The position numbers and the translations under genes were made by a program. DNA of 64,000 nt from positions 62,001-126,000 of the forward strand of contig JACMLM010000069.1 in NCBI GenBank assembly GCA_014379595.1, given 5' to 3'. The notes below the pieces were generated by a model. The model searched no databases and was not told the DNA's origin. It saw nothing but the letters and a program-made list of their open reading frames with translations. This stretch comes from Anaerolineales bacterium. Its GTDB lineage: Bacteria > Chloroflexota > Anaerolineae > Anaerolineales > Villigracilaceae. Positions 33,213 through 42,120 of the stretch are shown here, in pieces (position 1 is the stretch's first letter; each line of letters starts with the position of its first letter).

Positions 33213-33595
33213 GATTTGTCTCCTTTGATTTGTGCGAGCAATTTGGTGGCATCCTGCACGTTGATCTCGCCACGACTCAACTGTGCAAGGATTTCCTGCC
33301 GTCTTGTGGAAAGATCATCTTCTTTGGGTGCTTCTTCGAATCCCATTTCAGTGATGACCTCATCAAGCTGGCGGCGGATCGCCCAATAAGATTCGCCTGT
33401 TTCGCGCTCCACTTCTTTGACGTTGCCGCGATTGCGGACGAAGACTTCCAAAAAATGCAGGCTGTCTGGTGAAAGACGGAAGAATGGCGAAAGTTCGAAT
33501 TTGCCCACCACGCCTGTGCCACACACAGTGCAGTTGAGTTGCGTGACGACAAGCGGAGATGAACAACTTGGGCAGGATTGAGGTATTAATGGCAT
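33209..33595 (-). CDS. DUF2089 zinc-ribbon/HTH protein
   Basis: 128 residues. The N-terminal zinc ribbon has CPSC and CTVC (Cys4, about 8-24). The middle, FLEVFVRNRGNVKEVERETG and SYWAIRRQLDEVITEMG, is a helix-turn-helix like a region-4 or Trp-repressor fold. The C-terminal 25 residues repeat the SHOCT-like motif (ILAQLSRGEINVQDATKLL) that also begins the next gene. DUF2089 proteins are treated as putative transcription regulators. The shared SHOCT-like pieces suggest the two products contact each other. Confidence 0.85.
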   Translation of the reverse strand: MPLIPQSCPSCSSPLVVTQLNCTVCGTGVVGKFELSPFFRLSPDSLHFLEVFVRNRGNVKEVERETGESYWAIRRQLDEVITEMGFEEAPKEDDLSTRRQEILAQLSRGEINVQDATKLLAQIKGDKS

Positions 33596-33742
33596 TTGGG
33601 GTACTCCAATGGCGCTATCTTAGCAAATATTTTTATATTTGTCAATAGTTTTGATGAAAAACAAAATATTTTGGTTTATTACGAATTTATTTGATTTACA
33701 AGAAAGCAGCCACTTTAAGGCGAAAAAAACGTTTTTTAAGAA

Positions 33743-33775
33743 AAATCTCCGAGTTCTTAAAGAACTCGGAGATTT
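33743..33775 (-). terminator. Terminator of the PBP-like gene
   Basis: A perfect 15-base inverted repeat (33743-33757 with 33761-33775, loop TAA) is followed on the minus strand by TTTTTCTT. It starts 2 bases after the stop codon. Confidence 0.9.
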
Positions 33776-33777
33776 GA

Positions 33778-36279
33778 TTACTTGATTGTCACTTGGATCA
33801 CTGCCGTATCCACCCTCTGATCTGTTCTTACCACTTGCAGTTGGATCGCATACAAGCCATTTAATCCTTCTGTATCCCATTCGGTCAATACACCGCTTTC
33901 AATGGGAATTGTAAAATCGCTTCCAAGTTGAATCCATTCCTGCGGATTCAATCCTTTGCCTATTTGCACCCGATAATAAGCAAAGTCATCACCTGAGGCT
34001 GTACCGATTATTTTTACAACTTTACTTACATCCGCGAACAATTTTGGAGAAGTCATATTTGCAGTTGAATTAATAGGCGGTGCTTGAATTGCATCATAAG
34101 ATGTCGGCGGAATATCAAACCCTGTATTGACTGCCCAATCGCGTGCATATTCGGGGACAAGCATATACACACGCGTTTCAATTAATTCAGGTGGTGTGAA
34201 TACTGTAGCAAGTAATCCCGTTTCACGATTGACAGAAAACTCGTGAAATAGATTATCTGCTTGAATCGGCTCACTGCCATTTAAGAAAACATCGCTTACC
34301 AAATTTGGGCATTCACTAGTAGGCAACATCCCCGATGGGTCACAAACTGTTATGGTAGATACACCTTGCGGAGCAATCCAGCCATTCGCCGGCGAATTAC
34401 CAGATACAACTTGCATCAATGCATTCCATAGTACAGAAGGGAATCGGGGCGATACACTTTCATTCGCATCGCGGTCATGCAAACCCGTCCATGTGACAAC
34501 TACGTATGAAGGTGTATATCCAACAACCCATGCATCGAGTCCATTAGTTGTTTGCCCTATCTTCACGCCAGCAGGCCTGCCGATCTCCAACGTGTTTGAT
34601 CTGCCAAGCGAAGGCCAGCGTGCGGTCTCATCACTTAATACATGCGTCATCACATATGCCAGAGCAGGAGTTACGATAGGCTGTGCTTGCGGCAAGGTCC
34701 AATCTAATAGTAATGAATGATCCACACCTTCCACACGCAAAACAGTAGCAGGTAAAAATTCATCGGCTATATTCTGCCCAAAATAAATTCCATCTTTTCC
34801 AAACACACCATATGCGCCTGCCAACTCAAGCATGCTTACATCTGTATCCAACTCCACGCCAAATGACGAAGCAATGCTCGTTACATTCTCAATTCCCATT
34901 TGCGCCTTCAACGTTTCCACTGGCATCTGATAATCATTTGCTAATGCAATTCGCAAACGGACAGGCCCATGAAAAATTCCGTCAAAGTTTTGGATGGTTT
35001 CTTCACCAGGGATATCCCATGTTAACGAGGCTGGACTCAAGCCTCGAGTGAATCCTGTCAAATAAACAAACGCATCCAAACTTGACCCTGAACTGTGTGC
35101 GGTCACGAGCGGAGTTTCAACGCCTTGAACAGTTTCGCCAACCACTGCAAGCACTTGACCATTATTTGGATCAAGGATCAACGCACTTGCTGATGAGTCA
35201 GTCAATGTGATACCAGGAGGTAATGAAGGTAATAAACTGGCTGACGGGCATTCTTGTTCAGGTTCGGCCAGGCCAGCCATGCGCGCTGCATAGACTTCTG
35301 TCACACATGCGGCTTGCTTTTGTAAGTCATAATTTAAAGTGGTGATGATATTTAATCCGCCGCGTTCGATCCGTTCACGTGTGAACTGCGAGTCTAATTG
35401 AGATAAAACCATGTTGACGAAAGCAGGAGCAGGCTCGGGCGGAATCGTTGGGGTCTCTGCTAACGCAGTTATCGTATCCTCATTATTGACAATGCCAAGC
35501 CCATTCAAAATATGAATCACTTCACGTCCGCGTTGCAATGCAACTTGAGGAGCATCCAATGGATTGAGCGCGGGCGTTTCACTCGTTGCCGCAAGAATCG
35601 CAGACTCGGCCAACGTGAGCTGTTCGGCGGCCTTGCCAAAATAAAGCTGTGACGCAGCTTCAACGCCATACGCATAATTTCCGAAATGCGTGCTGTTGAG
35701 ATACCACTCCATGATCTGCGTGCGTCCAAATTGTGACGTGATCTGCGCCGCGAGAATTCTTTCGCGAATGGCACGCCGAAGGGAAGGCGGCTCGTTATAA
35801 AGAATCAAATCACTGACAAGCTGTTGCGCAATCGTTGGATGGCGATCTGGGTTATCGTAACCTTCCAGTGCGTATCCCGAGTGAGACCAAAATTGCGGGT
35901 CTGCAACTGCAATGACAGCATCAATTAAATTGATAGGGATGTGCTGCGGATTTTGTTCGTTGATGGGAATGTAACGACGCGTTGCGCCAGTGGGAGAAAA
36001 AGTATAAAGTAATTGCAGCGCTGTGCGGTCATAAATGCGCGTGGGTTGAAGCAATAAACCATCAGGTGGATTTAATAAGCGCGGCAGAATTTCAATCGAA
36101 GGAAGGTCGCGTGTGATATCCGCATACGCAAAGGCACTAAGAAAGATCACCGCAGCAAGCAGTAGTGAGATCAATATACCCGCACTTAACAACGCCCCAC
36201 GCGTGCGATTGGAAGATGTACGCTGTTTTTCAAGCCGTCGTTCGCGGCGTGAGCGGAGGATGGGGATAATGGAAGGCAT
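33778..36279 (-). CDS. Class A penicillin-binding protein homologue with lost catalytic residues
   Basis: 833 residues: a basic N terminus, a membrane helix (about 28-52), a GT51 glycosyltransferase-like domain (about 75-265), a transpeptidase-like domain (about 360-640) and a C-terminal beta-rich extension. The folds are clear, for example EWYLNSTHFGNYAYGVEAAS and DAWVVGYTPSYVVVTWTG. The first GT51 glutamate (EDxxFxxHxG) reads ADPQFWSHSG (A126). All three transpeptidase motifs are altered: SxxK is SSLD (399-402), SxN is DYQ (449-451) and KTG is KIG (573-575). It is therefore a likely non-enzymatic paralogue. A TATACT ends 6 bases before the ATG, as in the other leaderless genes. Confidence 0.9.
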   Translation of the reverse strand: MPSIIPILRSRRERRLEKQRTSSNRTRGALLSAGILISLLLAAVIFLSAFAYADITRDLPSIEILPRLLNPPDGLLLQPTRIYDRTALQLLYTFSPTGATRRYIPINEQNPQHIPINLIDAVIAVADPQFWSHSGYALEGYDNPDRHPTIAQQLVSDLILYNEPPSLRRAIRERILAAQITSQFGRTQIMEWYLNSTHFGNYAYGVEAASQLYFGKAAEQLTLAESAILAATSETPALNPLDAPQVALQRGREVIHILNGLGIVNNEDTITALAETPTIPPEPAPAFVNMVLSQLDSQFTRERIERGGLNIITTLNYDLQKQAACVTEVYAARMAGLAEPEQECPSASLLPSLPPGITLTDSSASALILDPNNGQVLAVVGETVQGVETPLVTAHSSGSSLDAFVYLTGFTRGLSPASLTWDIPGEETIQNFDGIFHGPVRLRIALANDYQMPVETLKAQMGIENVTSIASSFGVELDTDVSMLELAGAYGVFGKDGIYFGQNIADEFLPATVLRVEGVDHSLLLDWTLPQAQPIVTPALAYVMTHVLSDETARWPSLGRSNTLEIGRPAGVKIGQTTNGLDAWVVGYTPSYVVVTWTGLHDRDANESVSPRFPSVLWNALMQVVSGNSPANGWIAPQGVSTITVCDPSGMLPTSECPNLVSDVFLNGSEPIQADNLFHEFSVNRETGLLATVFTPPELIETRVYMLVPEYARDWAVNTGFDIPPTSYDAIQAPPINSTANMTSPKLFADVSKVVKIIGTASGDDFAYYRVQIGKGLNPQEWIQLGSDFTIPIESGVLTEWDTEGLNGLYAIQLQVVRTDQRVDTAVIQVTIK

Positions 36280-36296
36280 GGGGATAGTATAAAGGT

Positions 36297-36320
36297 AAAC
36301 ATGTACACCAGTACATGTTT
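36297..36320 (-). terminator. Terminator-like hairpin after the zinc-ribbon gene
   Basis: AAACATGTAC (36297-36306) pairs with GTACATGTTT (36311-36320). It sits between the 36342 gene and the PBP-like gene, at the -35 position of the latter. Confidence 0.55.
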
Positions 36321-36341
36321 ATATGTTTACCTATCTAACTA

Positions 36342-37658
36342 CTAATCATTCAAGAGATCAGAAAGAAAATCTAGCAACCCGCCTTTTTCTGTTTCTTCCT
36401 GTTTTTGCATTTTATCTGGAATATCGCTTGCGACAATTCCGCTTTGACCATTGATCAGCACTAGATGCTCACGCCCGTCAAAGGGAAGTTCAGTCATCCA
36501 TACAGGTAGTAGATTCAGCTTAAACGAATCAATCATCAAATTCGCAGATGAAGTATGAACGATGCTGACGTTGTGAATCAAATGCGGCAATTCAGCTTTA
36601 TATTTTTTATACGCCTGACTGCGCGCATCTAAAGAAGCATCTGCCATGGGCACGTCATAAATTTCCGCAGGCCAGCTTGCCAAAAAGCGGGGATCATACG
36701 GTTTGATGGATTTCATATCAAAGCTGGGAATCATCTTCACGAAAACCGCCGATGGCTTTCGAGAAGCAGGGAGTGCAAGGTCATCTACCATGATCGGATA
36801 TTGATCATTGATACGAATCACGCTTTGTTCCGAACGTTCTTTAGTCTGAATCATCTCACCCGTGTAATCAATCGCCCCGCCAATGTCAAATGTCCACAAG
36901 GGAAGGTAGAGTCCGCGCGGCAGGTCCACTTTTTTCTCAGGCTTGATGTTATTGCCTGCCACCCAATCAACCAGTAATTTAACAGCACGTTTCTGATCAA
37001 AAGCATGGGGAATGATTCCATCAGGCGCAAGCAGGTCTTTTGTTTTTTCGATGCTTACCACATAGGGCGAGTCGCAATATACACATGAAGCAGATATTTG
37101 TTTGGGCGGCAAAATAAATTCCGCGCCGCACCCATTGCAGTGAAAGACCTGTTCCTGCAACGGCTTGCCATGCCCGCGTGCGGTGGCCATGGCAACAATA
37201 AAATCCTTCTCGTCGGCGGTTTGCACGCCTACTCCAAGAGCCTGATTGCGTGTGCAATATTCGCAAACAAGTCCGTGTCCATCGGGTGCGAAAGACATCC
37301 GTCCCCCGCATTTAGGACACATAAATCTTTGCGCATCGGCATTACGTAATCCTTCGGGCGCGGCAGGTAATTTATTGGGATTAATCACTTCGTCCGCTTT
37401 AAGTTTTCCATCCAGGATCGCAAGTGCACGTCGCGCCCGCGCATGACGCAGATCATGTGAAAGACAATTCTCATAAGCTTTGCGTTTTTCAACAGGTTCA
37501 ACAATAACTTCACCCATCCAAAACCATGCTTCGGCCAGCACCTCATGCGAGCCAGTCATATAAATCGCACGATCAAGATAGCGGCGGGCTGTATCTTGAT
37601 TTCCCGTTTTCGCTTCGATAATTCCAGTACGAAGAAGTTCTTTAGAATAATCTTCCAT
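36342..37658 (-). CDS. TPR and double zinc-ribbon protein of unknown function
   Basis: 438 residues. The N-terminal 80 residues are TPR-like helices (KTGNQDTARRYLDRAIYMTG). Two zinc ribbons follow: CPKCGG...CEYC (about 115-140) and CNGCGA...CVYC (about 170-195). A mixed domain of about 200 residues then contains GLYLPLWTFDIGGAIDYTGE, which resembles the membrane-proximal or sandwich parts of zinc-ribbon envelope proteins, although no membrane helix is seen. It ends in an acidic tail. The start lies 3 bases after the folP stop, so it is cotranscribed with folP. The function is not known. Confidence 0.65.
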   Translation of the reverse strand: MEDYSKELLRTGIIEAKTGNQDTARRYLDRAIYMTGSHEVLAEAWFWMGEVIVEPVEKRKAYENCLSHDLRHARARRALAILDGKLKADEVINPNKLPAAPEGLRNADAQRFMCPKCGGRMSFAPDGHGLVCEYCTRNQALGVGVQTADEKDFIVAMATARGHGKPLQEQVFHCNGCGAEFILPPKQISASCVYCDSPYVVSIEKTKDLLAPDGIIPHAFDQKRAVKLLVDWVAGNNIKPEKKVDLPRGLYLPLWTFDIGGAIDYTGEMIQTKERSEQSVIRINDQYPIMVDDLALPASRKPSAVFVKMIPSFDMKSIKPYDPRFLASWPAEIYDVPMADASLDARSQAYKKYKAELPHLIHNVSIVHTSSANLMIDSFKLNLLPVWMTELPFDGREHLVLINGQSGIVASDIPDKMQKQEETEKGGLLDFLSDLLND

Positions 37659-37661
37659 AAA

Positions 37662-38543
37662 TTATTTTCTCACAATCGCATCGGTCATCTTTGCAACGCG
37701 CGCCATTTCCTTCACATCATGTACGCGGATAATATCTGTGCCGCGTGTGATGCCCACTGCAACTGTCGCGGCTGTACCTTCCATGCGTTGGTCGGCAGGC
37801 AAGTCAAGTGTAAATCCAATAAATGATTTGCGGGATGTCCCCAACAAAATGGGATATCCCAACTCACGGATTTCATCCAGTCGATTGATCAATTCAAGAT
37901 TATGTTCACGCGTCTTTCCAAAACCGATACCTGGGTCCAGAACAATATACGACTCAGCAATTCCAGCCTTGCGTGCCAATTCCACACTGTTCATTAATTC
38001 ACTTTTTACATCTTCCATTAAGTTTTTATATTCCGCGCCAATATATGCATTCCCAAATTTCTCGCGGATTTCCAGACTGGCAGGGTTACTTCGGTTGTGC
38101 ATAAGAATCACAGGGACATTATATTTGGCTACAACAGACGCGAGTCCATCATCCGCTCGCAAACCCCAAACATCGTTCACAATATGCGCGCCAGCTTTAA
38201 TCGCTTCTTCAGCTACCTGTGCTTTATACGTATCAATTGAAATTAAGTTTTCGGGGAAATTTTTATGCAATGCCTGAATAACGGGAATCACACGTTCCAA
38301 CTCTTCATCCGCATTGACAGGTGCAGAACCGGGCCGAGTCGATTCACCGCCCACATCTAAAATATCCGCACCTAATTCGAGAAAACTCCGCGCCTGCCCC
38401 ACAGCAGCGTTGACTACATCCCCATTTGACATGATCCCATCACCAGAAAAGCTATCGGGAGTCACATTCAAGATTCCCATTACATACGTGCGAGAACCCC
38501 AGTTGAATGTAAAACTCCCGATCTTAAGAGATGGCGATTTCAT
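37662..38543 (-). CDS. folP: Dihydropteroate synthase
   Basis: 293 residues, TIM barrel. It condenses p-aminobenzoate with the pterin pyrophosphate in folate synthesis. It has MGILNVTPDSFSGDG (loop 1), DVGGESTRPGSAPV (loop 2), SIDTYKAQVAEEAIKAGA, ILMHNR and the LDPGIGFGKTREHNLEL phosphate region. The sulfonamide-contact loops look normal. It forms a two-gene operon with the zinc-ribbon gene. No other folate gene is in the window. Confidence 0.96.
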   Translation of the reverse strand: MKSPSLKIGSFTFNWGSRTYVMGILNVTPDSFSGDGIMSNGDVVNAAVGQARSFLELGADILDVGGESTRPGSAPVNADEELERVIPVIQALHKNFPENLISIDTYKAQVAEEAIKAGAHIVNDVWGLRADDGLASVVAKYNVPVILMHNRSNPASLEIREKFGNAYIGAEYKNLMEDVKSELMNSVELARKAGIAESYIVLDPGIGFGKTREHNLELINRLDEIRELGYPILLGTSRKSFIGFTLDLPADQRMEGTAATVAVGITRGTDIIRVHDVKEMARVAKMTDAIVRK

Positions 38544-38586
38544 CCGCTCTTATCTATTTGTGTACTTATGTACGTACTTACTTGTT

Positions 38587-39006
38587 CTATATCTGATCCA
38601 ACGGACGTGCCAGCCATGCCTCAGCTTCGTTGATATCTGTGAATAATTTCAAGGCAGACGCCAGTCCAGTTTCTGCGAGGGCAGCTACATTGCGAATACC
38701 GGCCGCAATTTTTTCATCAGCCACAACCACTGCCACGCGAATATTACGAGCAGATGGGTCACTGTTCGCATCCACTGCTATGCGGATGGCCTTCTCCGGG
38801 ATTTCCTTGACGGCACGCAGGTCATATAGATTGCGCGTACGGCGGTCTGCTTCGAGTAAATGCGTCAACGCAAAATCATGCCAATGTTTAAGAGTAGCTT
38901 CTGAAAGATCGGTAAAAGTTAATGTCATACCGCCATCGCCGCGGCGTATCACGGAATAACCAACATCAGCTGCGGGTGTCCAGTTAAGGGGTTTTGATTC
39001 AGTCAT
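38587..39006 (-). CDS. STAS/SpoIIAA-like protein
   Basis: 139 residues from the ATG at 39006, with AGGAG 9 bases upstream; a longer frame to 39063 is less likely. The pattern GGMTLTFTDLSEATLKHWHD, RTRNLYDLRAVKEI, NIRVAVVVADEKIAAGIRNV and FTDINEAEAWL is that of SpoIIAA-like (STAS-fold) proteins. No phosphorylatable serine is obvious. It is a single gene; its role is unknown. Confidence 0.65.
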   Translation of the reverse strand: MTESKPLNWTPAADVGYSVIRRGDGGMTLTFTDLSEATLKHWHDFALTHLLEADRRTRNLYDLRAVKEIPEKAIRIAVDANSDPSARNIRVAVVVADEKIAAGIRNVAALAETGLASALKLFTDINEAEAWLARPLDQI

Positions 39007-39097
39007 AGTATTTCTCCTGTTATTTCTCGTGATTATAACGCAAGCGGTAAAAGCAATTTTCAATTTTTAGCATCACATGCTATAATGCGGTTCTCCC

Positions 39098-39174
39098 GGG
39101 CGCTTAGCTCAGTTGGTTAGAGCACTTCTTTTACACAGAAGGGGTCGGGGGTTCGAGTCCCTCAGCGCCCACCA
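39098..39174 (+). tRNA. tRNA-Val (anticodon TAC)
   Basis: Acceptor GGGCGCT with AGCGCCC, D stem GCTC/GAGC, anticodon stem CTTCT/AGAAG with loop TTTACAC (TAC at 39132-39134), T arm with GGGGG/CCCTC and loop TTCGAGT. CCA is encoded at 39172-39174. A TATAAT lies at 39081-39086. Confidence 0.95.
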
Positions 39175-39199
39175 AAAATCCCGCTTCGCGCGGGATTTT
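39175..39199 (+). terminator. Terminator of tRNA-Val
   Basis: AAAATCCCGC (39175-39184) pairs with GCGGGATTTT (39190-39199), followed by ATTTTT. It starts directly after the CCA end. Confidence 0.9.
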
Positions 39200-39211
39200 A
39201 TTTTTAAGAGT

Positions 39212-39281
39212 ATGTCATTCTGAGTACAGCAAAGAATCCCGCCGCAGAGCGGCGGAGACCCTTCATTCCACTCAGGGTGAT
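39212..39281. repeat. Imperfect palindrome (TGTCATTCTGAGT...CACTCAGGGTGA family)
   Basis: The outer arms at 39212-39225 and 39269-39281 are mostly complementary. An inner CCGCCG/CGGCGG stem lies at 39239-39255, and AGAATCCC faces GAGACCCTTCATT. It is noncoding and in form like a mobile palindromic repeat. Confidence 0.65.
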
Positions 39282-39341
39282 ACTATTCCCTATTCTCCAT
39301 CCACTATTTCTACGTCTTTTCTCTCTGCTATAATCTCATCC

Positions 39342-40295
39342 ATGATTCTCGTCACAGGCGCAACAGGTTTTATTGGGCGTACGCTGATTCGTCAGCTTTC
39401 GTCCATTGGGTATCCAGTGCGTACATTGATCCGCCCATCCCTGCGGACTCCGCGCCTGCCTAAAGGCGTTCCAGTGGAAGTAGCAGTAGTGTCACTCGCC
39501 GATACTCGTGGTTTACGCGCAGCACTGAGAGATGTAGAGATCGTCTTTCATCTTGCCAGCGCAGAGAACCAAGGCAGTCGCGGCGATCTTGCAACGGCAG
39601 ATATCAAAGGCACAGAAAATTTAGTAGAAGCAGCATCAGATGCGGGCGTGGATCGAATCGTATATCTTAGTCACATTGGCGCGGCGCGCTCTTCCGGGTA
39701 TCCCGCTTTCAGAGCGAAAGGAATTGCCGAGGAGCACATCCGCAATGGAAAAGTTCCTTATACAATTTTGCGTACTTCGTTAGTGTATGGGCCTGAAGAC
39801 CATTTCACCAACAATCTTTCTCGACTCATTCGTTCTTCATTTGGTGTATTTCCAATTCCATCCGGCGGGCGGACCGTAGTGCAGCCTGTGTGGGTGGAAG
39901 ATTTGATCACCTGTATGTTATGGTCACTTGAAAATAAAGAGACACTCAATAAAGTTTATGAAATTGGCGGCAGTGAGTTCTTTACGCTGCAGCAAATTAT
40001 AGAAACCATCATGGATGTTACACATAGACGGCGATATCTTTTGACCTTATCTCCGATCACGTTGCGTGCGATGACAGTTTTCTTTGAAAGTGTAATTCCT
40101 AATTTTCCGATCTCATCATTTTGGCTGGATTACTTCGCTGTGAATCGCACTTGTGCGGTTGATTCCATGCCGCGTATCTTTGGGTTGATGCCTGCGCGCT
40201 TCACTTATCGTCTTGATTATTTGATTCGCAAACCGTGGTATCAACGCATGTGGAATACAGTCACCGAAAGAGTTGCAGGCCTGCGCCCTCGTTAA
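39342..40295 (+). CDS. NAD(P)-dependent epimerase/NmrA-like reductase
   Basis: 317 residues, atypical extended SDR. The dinucleotide loop is LVTGATGFIGRTLIRQL (3-19). An NAD-adjacent aspartate-type strand and VFHLASAENQGSRGDL follow. The family Tyr-x3-Lys is not obvious (YPAFRAKGIAEEH contains a YPAFRAK spacing), as in NDUFA9-like SDRs. The middle has TILRTSLVYGPEDHFTNNL. It probably binds NAD(P)H without a well-defined substrate. A TATAAT ends 7 bases before the ATG and no Shine-Dalgarno is seen, so it is likely leaderless. Confidence 0.82.
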   Translation: MILVTGATGFIGRTLIRQLSSIGYPVRTLIRPSLRTPRLPKGVPVEVAVVSLADTRGLRAALRDVEIVFHLASAENQGSRGDLATADIKGTENLVEAASDAGVDRIVYLSHIGAARSSGYPAFRAKGIAEEHIRNGKVPYTILRTSLVYGPEDHFTNNLSRLIRSSFGVFPIPSGGRTVVQPVWVEDLITCMLWSLENKETLNKVYEIGGSEFFTLQQIIETIMDVTHRRRYLLTLSPITLRAMTVFFESVIPNFPISSFWLDYFAVNRTCAVDSMPRIFGLMPARFTYRLDYLIRKPWYQRMWNTVTERVAGLRPR

Positions 40296-40304
40296 TGATT
40301 AACT

Positions 40305-40378
40305 CACCGCGAAGCTCGCGAGGAGCGCAAAGAATCCTTTTGTTTTTCCTTCGTGGACTTTGTGTCCTTTGTGGTTAA
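40305..40378. repeat. Degraded repeat (CGCGAAGCTCGCGAGGAGCGCAAAG...)
   Basis: CACCGCGAAGCTCGCGAGG and GCGCAAAGAA face CTTCGTGGACTTTGTGTCC and TTTGTGGTTAA in imperfect complement across a short T-rich loop. It fills the gap between two plus-strand genes and supplies the bases before the next start codon. Confidence 0.5.
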
Positions 40379-40391
40379 AATTGTTTTTATT

Positions 40392-41270
40392 ATGTCAAAC
40401 TTCAACATTCACTTGATCGAAAAACCAGAAGAAATGCGCCTTGTGGAAGAATTACAACGCGCTGTATGGACTGGTTCAGAAACTGATGTTGTTCCTTTGC
40501 CTATGCTGATCACCGCCGTTCATAACGGCGGGTTTGTGCTTGGCGCATTCATTGAAGAAAAAATTATCGGCTTTGTCCTTGGCATTCCCGGGCTTGAAAC
40601 CACGCCTGACGGTCCGCGCCCAAAACATTGCTCGTACATGATGGGCATTCACCCAGATCATCGTGATGACGGTGTGGGCTTTGCCCTTAAACGTGCGCAG
40701 TGGCAAATGGTTCGCCATCAAGGGCTTGACCACATCACCTGGACTTACGATCCTTTGATGAGCCGCAACGCTTATCTTAATATTGCAAAGCTTGGTGCGG
40801 TCTGCACCACGTATCGGCAGTCAGAATATGGTGAGATGCGCGATGGTTTAAATGCAGGCCTTCCATCCGACCGCTTTCAAGTGGATTGGTGGATCAACAC
40901 TGCCCGCGTAGAAAGAAGACTGGGCAAACGCTCACGCCCGACTCTTAAGTTGAATCATGTAGCTCGTTCCGGACTGCATCCCTTTTATGCGCTTCGCCCC
41001 TCGACCAATAACCTGCTTCGTCCACCCGAACATGTTCCAGCTTTTGAAGAGCGTCTGCTATTGGCTGAGATCCCCGGAGACTTCCTTGGCCTCAAAGCAC
41101 AGGATTTCGCCCTCGCACGAGATTGGCGGTTCTTTACCCGCGAATTATTTGAAACCGCATTTGCAAAAGATTACATCATCACTGATTTCGTCTTTGACAA
41201 AAACGAAGGCAATCCGCGCGGCTTGTATGTATTGATTCACGGCGAAAGCACATTGGATGAATTTGAGTAG
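40392..41270 (+). CDS. GNAT-family protein (COG3375-like)
   Basis: 292 residues from the ATG at 40392; the longer frame to 40353 runs into repeat sequence. The N-terminal GNAT domain (about 1-150) has FVLGAFIEEKIIGFVLGIPG, YMMGIHPDHRDDGVGFALKR (acetyl-CoA loop region with weak RxxGxG likeness) and TWTYDPLMSRNAYLNIAKLG. The latter and DRFQVDWWI are hallmarks of a predicted acetyltransferase family whose substrate is unknown. The C-terminal part (about 190-290) is extra. No Shine-Dalgarno is visible. Confidence 0.8.
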   Translation: MSNFNIHLIEKPEEMRLVEELQRAVWTGSETDVVPLPMLITAVHNGGFVLGAFIEEKIIGFVLGIPGLETTPDGPRPKHCSYMMGIHPDHRDDGVGFALKRAQWQMVRHQGLDHITWTYDPLMSRNAYLNIAKLGAVCTTYRQSEYGEMRDGLNAGLPSDRFQVDWWINTARVERRLGKRSRPTLKLNHVARSGLHPFYALRPSTNNLLRPPEHVPAFEERLLLAEIPGDFLGLKAQDFALARDWRFFTRELFETAFAKDYIITDFVFDKNEGNPRGLYVLIHGESTLDEFE

Positions 41271-41278
41271 TTAACGCA

Positions 41279-41302
41279 TGAGACGCCCTTGCGGACGTCT
41301 CA
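41279..41302. terminator. Hairpin between convergent genes
   Basis: TGAGACG (41279-41285) pairs with CGTCTCA (41296-41302) around CCCTTGCGGA. T runs are weak, so termination is plausible but not assured. Confidence 0.5.
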
Positions 41303-41343
41303 GCGGTTGGATGAGAGTACAGTTTATGTCGTTATGAGAACGA

Positions 41344-42072
41344 CTACCTCCGTGTGGATGAAGAATTGTTATTTTCGTTTCGGCCCATAGCTGTCATACC
41401 GACGGGGTGATATGTTGGTTCATTGATATTGCCATAGTTCGATGATGGAGCAGGTCGCGGCTTGGGTGCAGGCCGCGGATAATTAGTGCTTGAGGTCTGC
41501 GGTTGAGGCGGAGCAACGGGGCGAAAAGTATCGTTGCGATAGGATGTCGAACGTTGATGTGAATCCGCAAGTGAAAAGAGTCGTTCGCCTGCAACAGAGA
41601 ATGTGCCAATGATGAGAACGCGAATCAACCAGACCATACCAGCTACAAAGATCGGTACTATCTTGATCATCGCAGCCTGACCAACAAGGGAGCCGCCTTC
41701 AGCAGTATGATTAAGGATGGCTACCGAAACACCCCACCAGGTAAGCATGGCATTGAATGCAGCAGCAAGCAGCCATGCGCCAAACAGATACCAGACTTCG
41801 GCAGGCTCATCGCGACCTTGTTCTGGAGTAAAGATGCGTGCAATACCGGCAAAGTCAATTCCGCAGAAGGCAAAAGCCAGCATCGTAGACCATGGAATGC
41901 CTGCGAACTTCAGATCGCCGAGGACATCGCGTAAGGCAAATGAAGTTGTGCCAAAATTGAATACCTCAAAGGCAAGCAGGGCAGTAATCAGAATGCTGCC
42001 AAAGATTGCACCACGTTTAAGGGATGCATTTTTTAGGAACGGAAGTAATTGGATATTAAGTGAACGGTTCAT
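41344..42072 (-). CDS. Four-helix membrane protein under a GAAC-N4-GTTC palindrome
   Basis: 242 residues from the ATG at 42072 (AGGAG upstream). Four hydrophobic segments lie at about 25-45, 60-80, 90-115 and 130-165. A soluble, Pro/Asn/Ser-rich tail of about 70 residues follows, with PVAPPQPQTSSTNYPRPAPK. No family is recognised. The promoter (42121-42149) has a perfect 16-base palindrome across its spacer and -10, so the gene is under tight repression by some dimeric regulator. Confidence 0.6.
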   Translation of the reverse strand: MNRSLNIQLLPFLKNASLKRGAIFGSILITALLAFEVFNFGTTSFALRDVLGDLKFAGIPWSTMLAFAFCGIDFAGIARIFTPEQGRDEPAEVWYLFGAWLLAAAFNAMLTWWGVSVAILNHTAEGGSLVGQAAMIKIVPIFVAGMVWLIRVLIIGTFSVAGERLFSLADSHQRSTSYRNDTFRPVAPPQPQTSSTNYPRPAPKPRPAPSSNYGNINEPTYHPVGMTAMGRNENNNSSSTRR

Positions 42073-42120
42073 GGGAGTTCTCCTTGTTAGAACCATAAAT
42101 GGACGGGATTAACTTCTCCT

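Noticed and set aside
37738-38277. 179-codon frame antisense to folP
   Set aside because: It is fully within folP, with no Shine-Dalgarno and biased composition; folP motifs are intact on the other strand.
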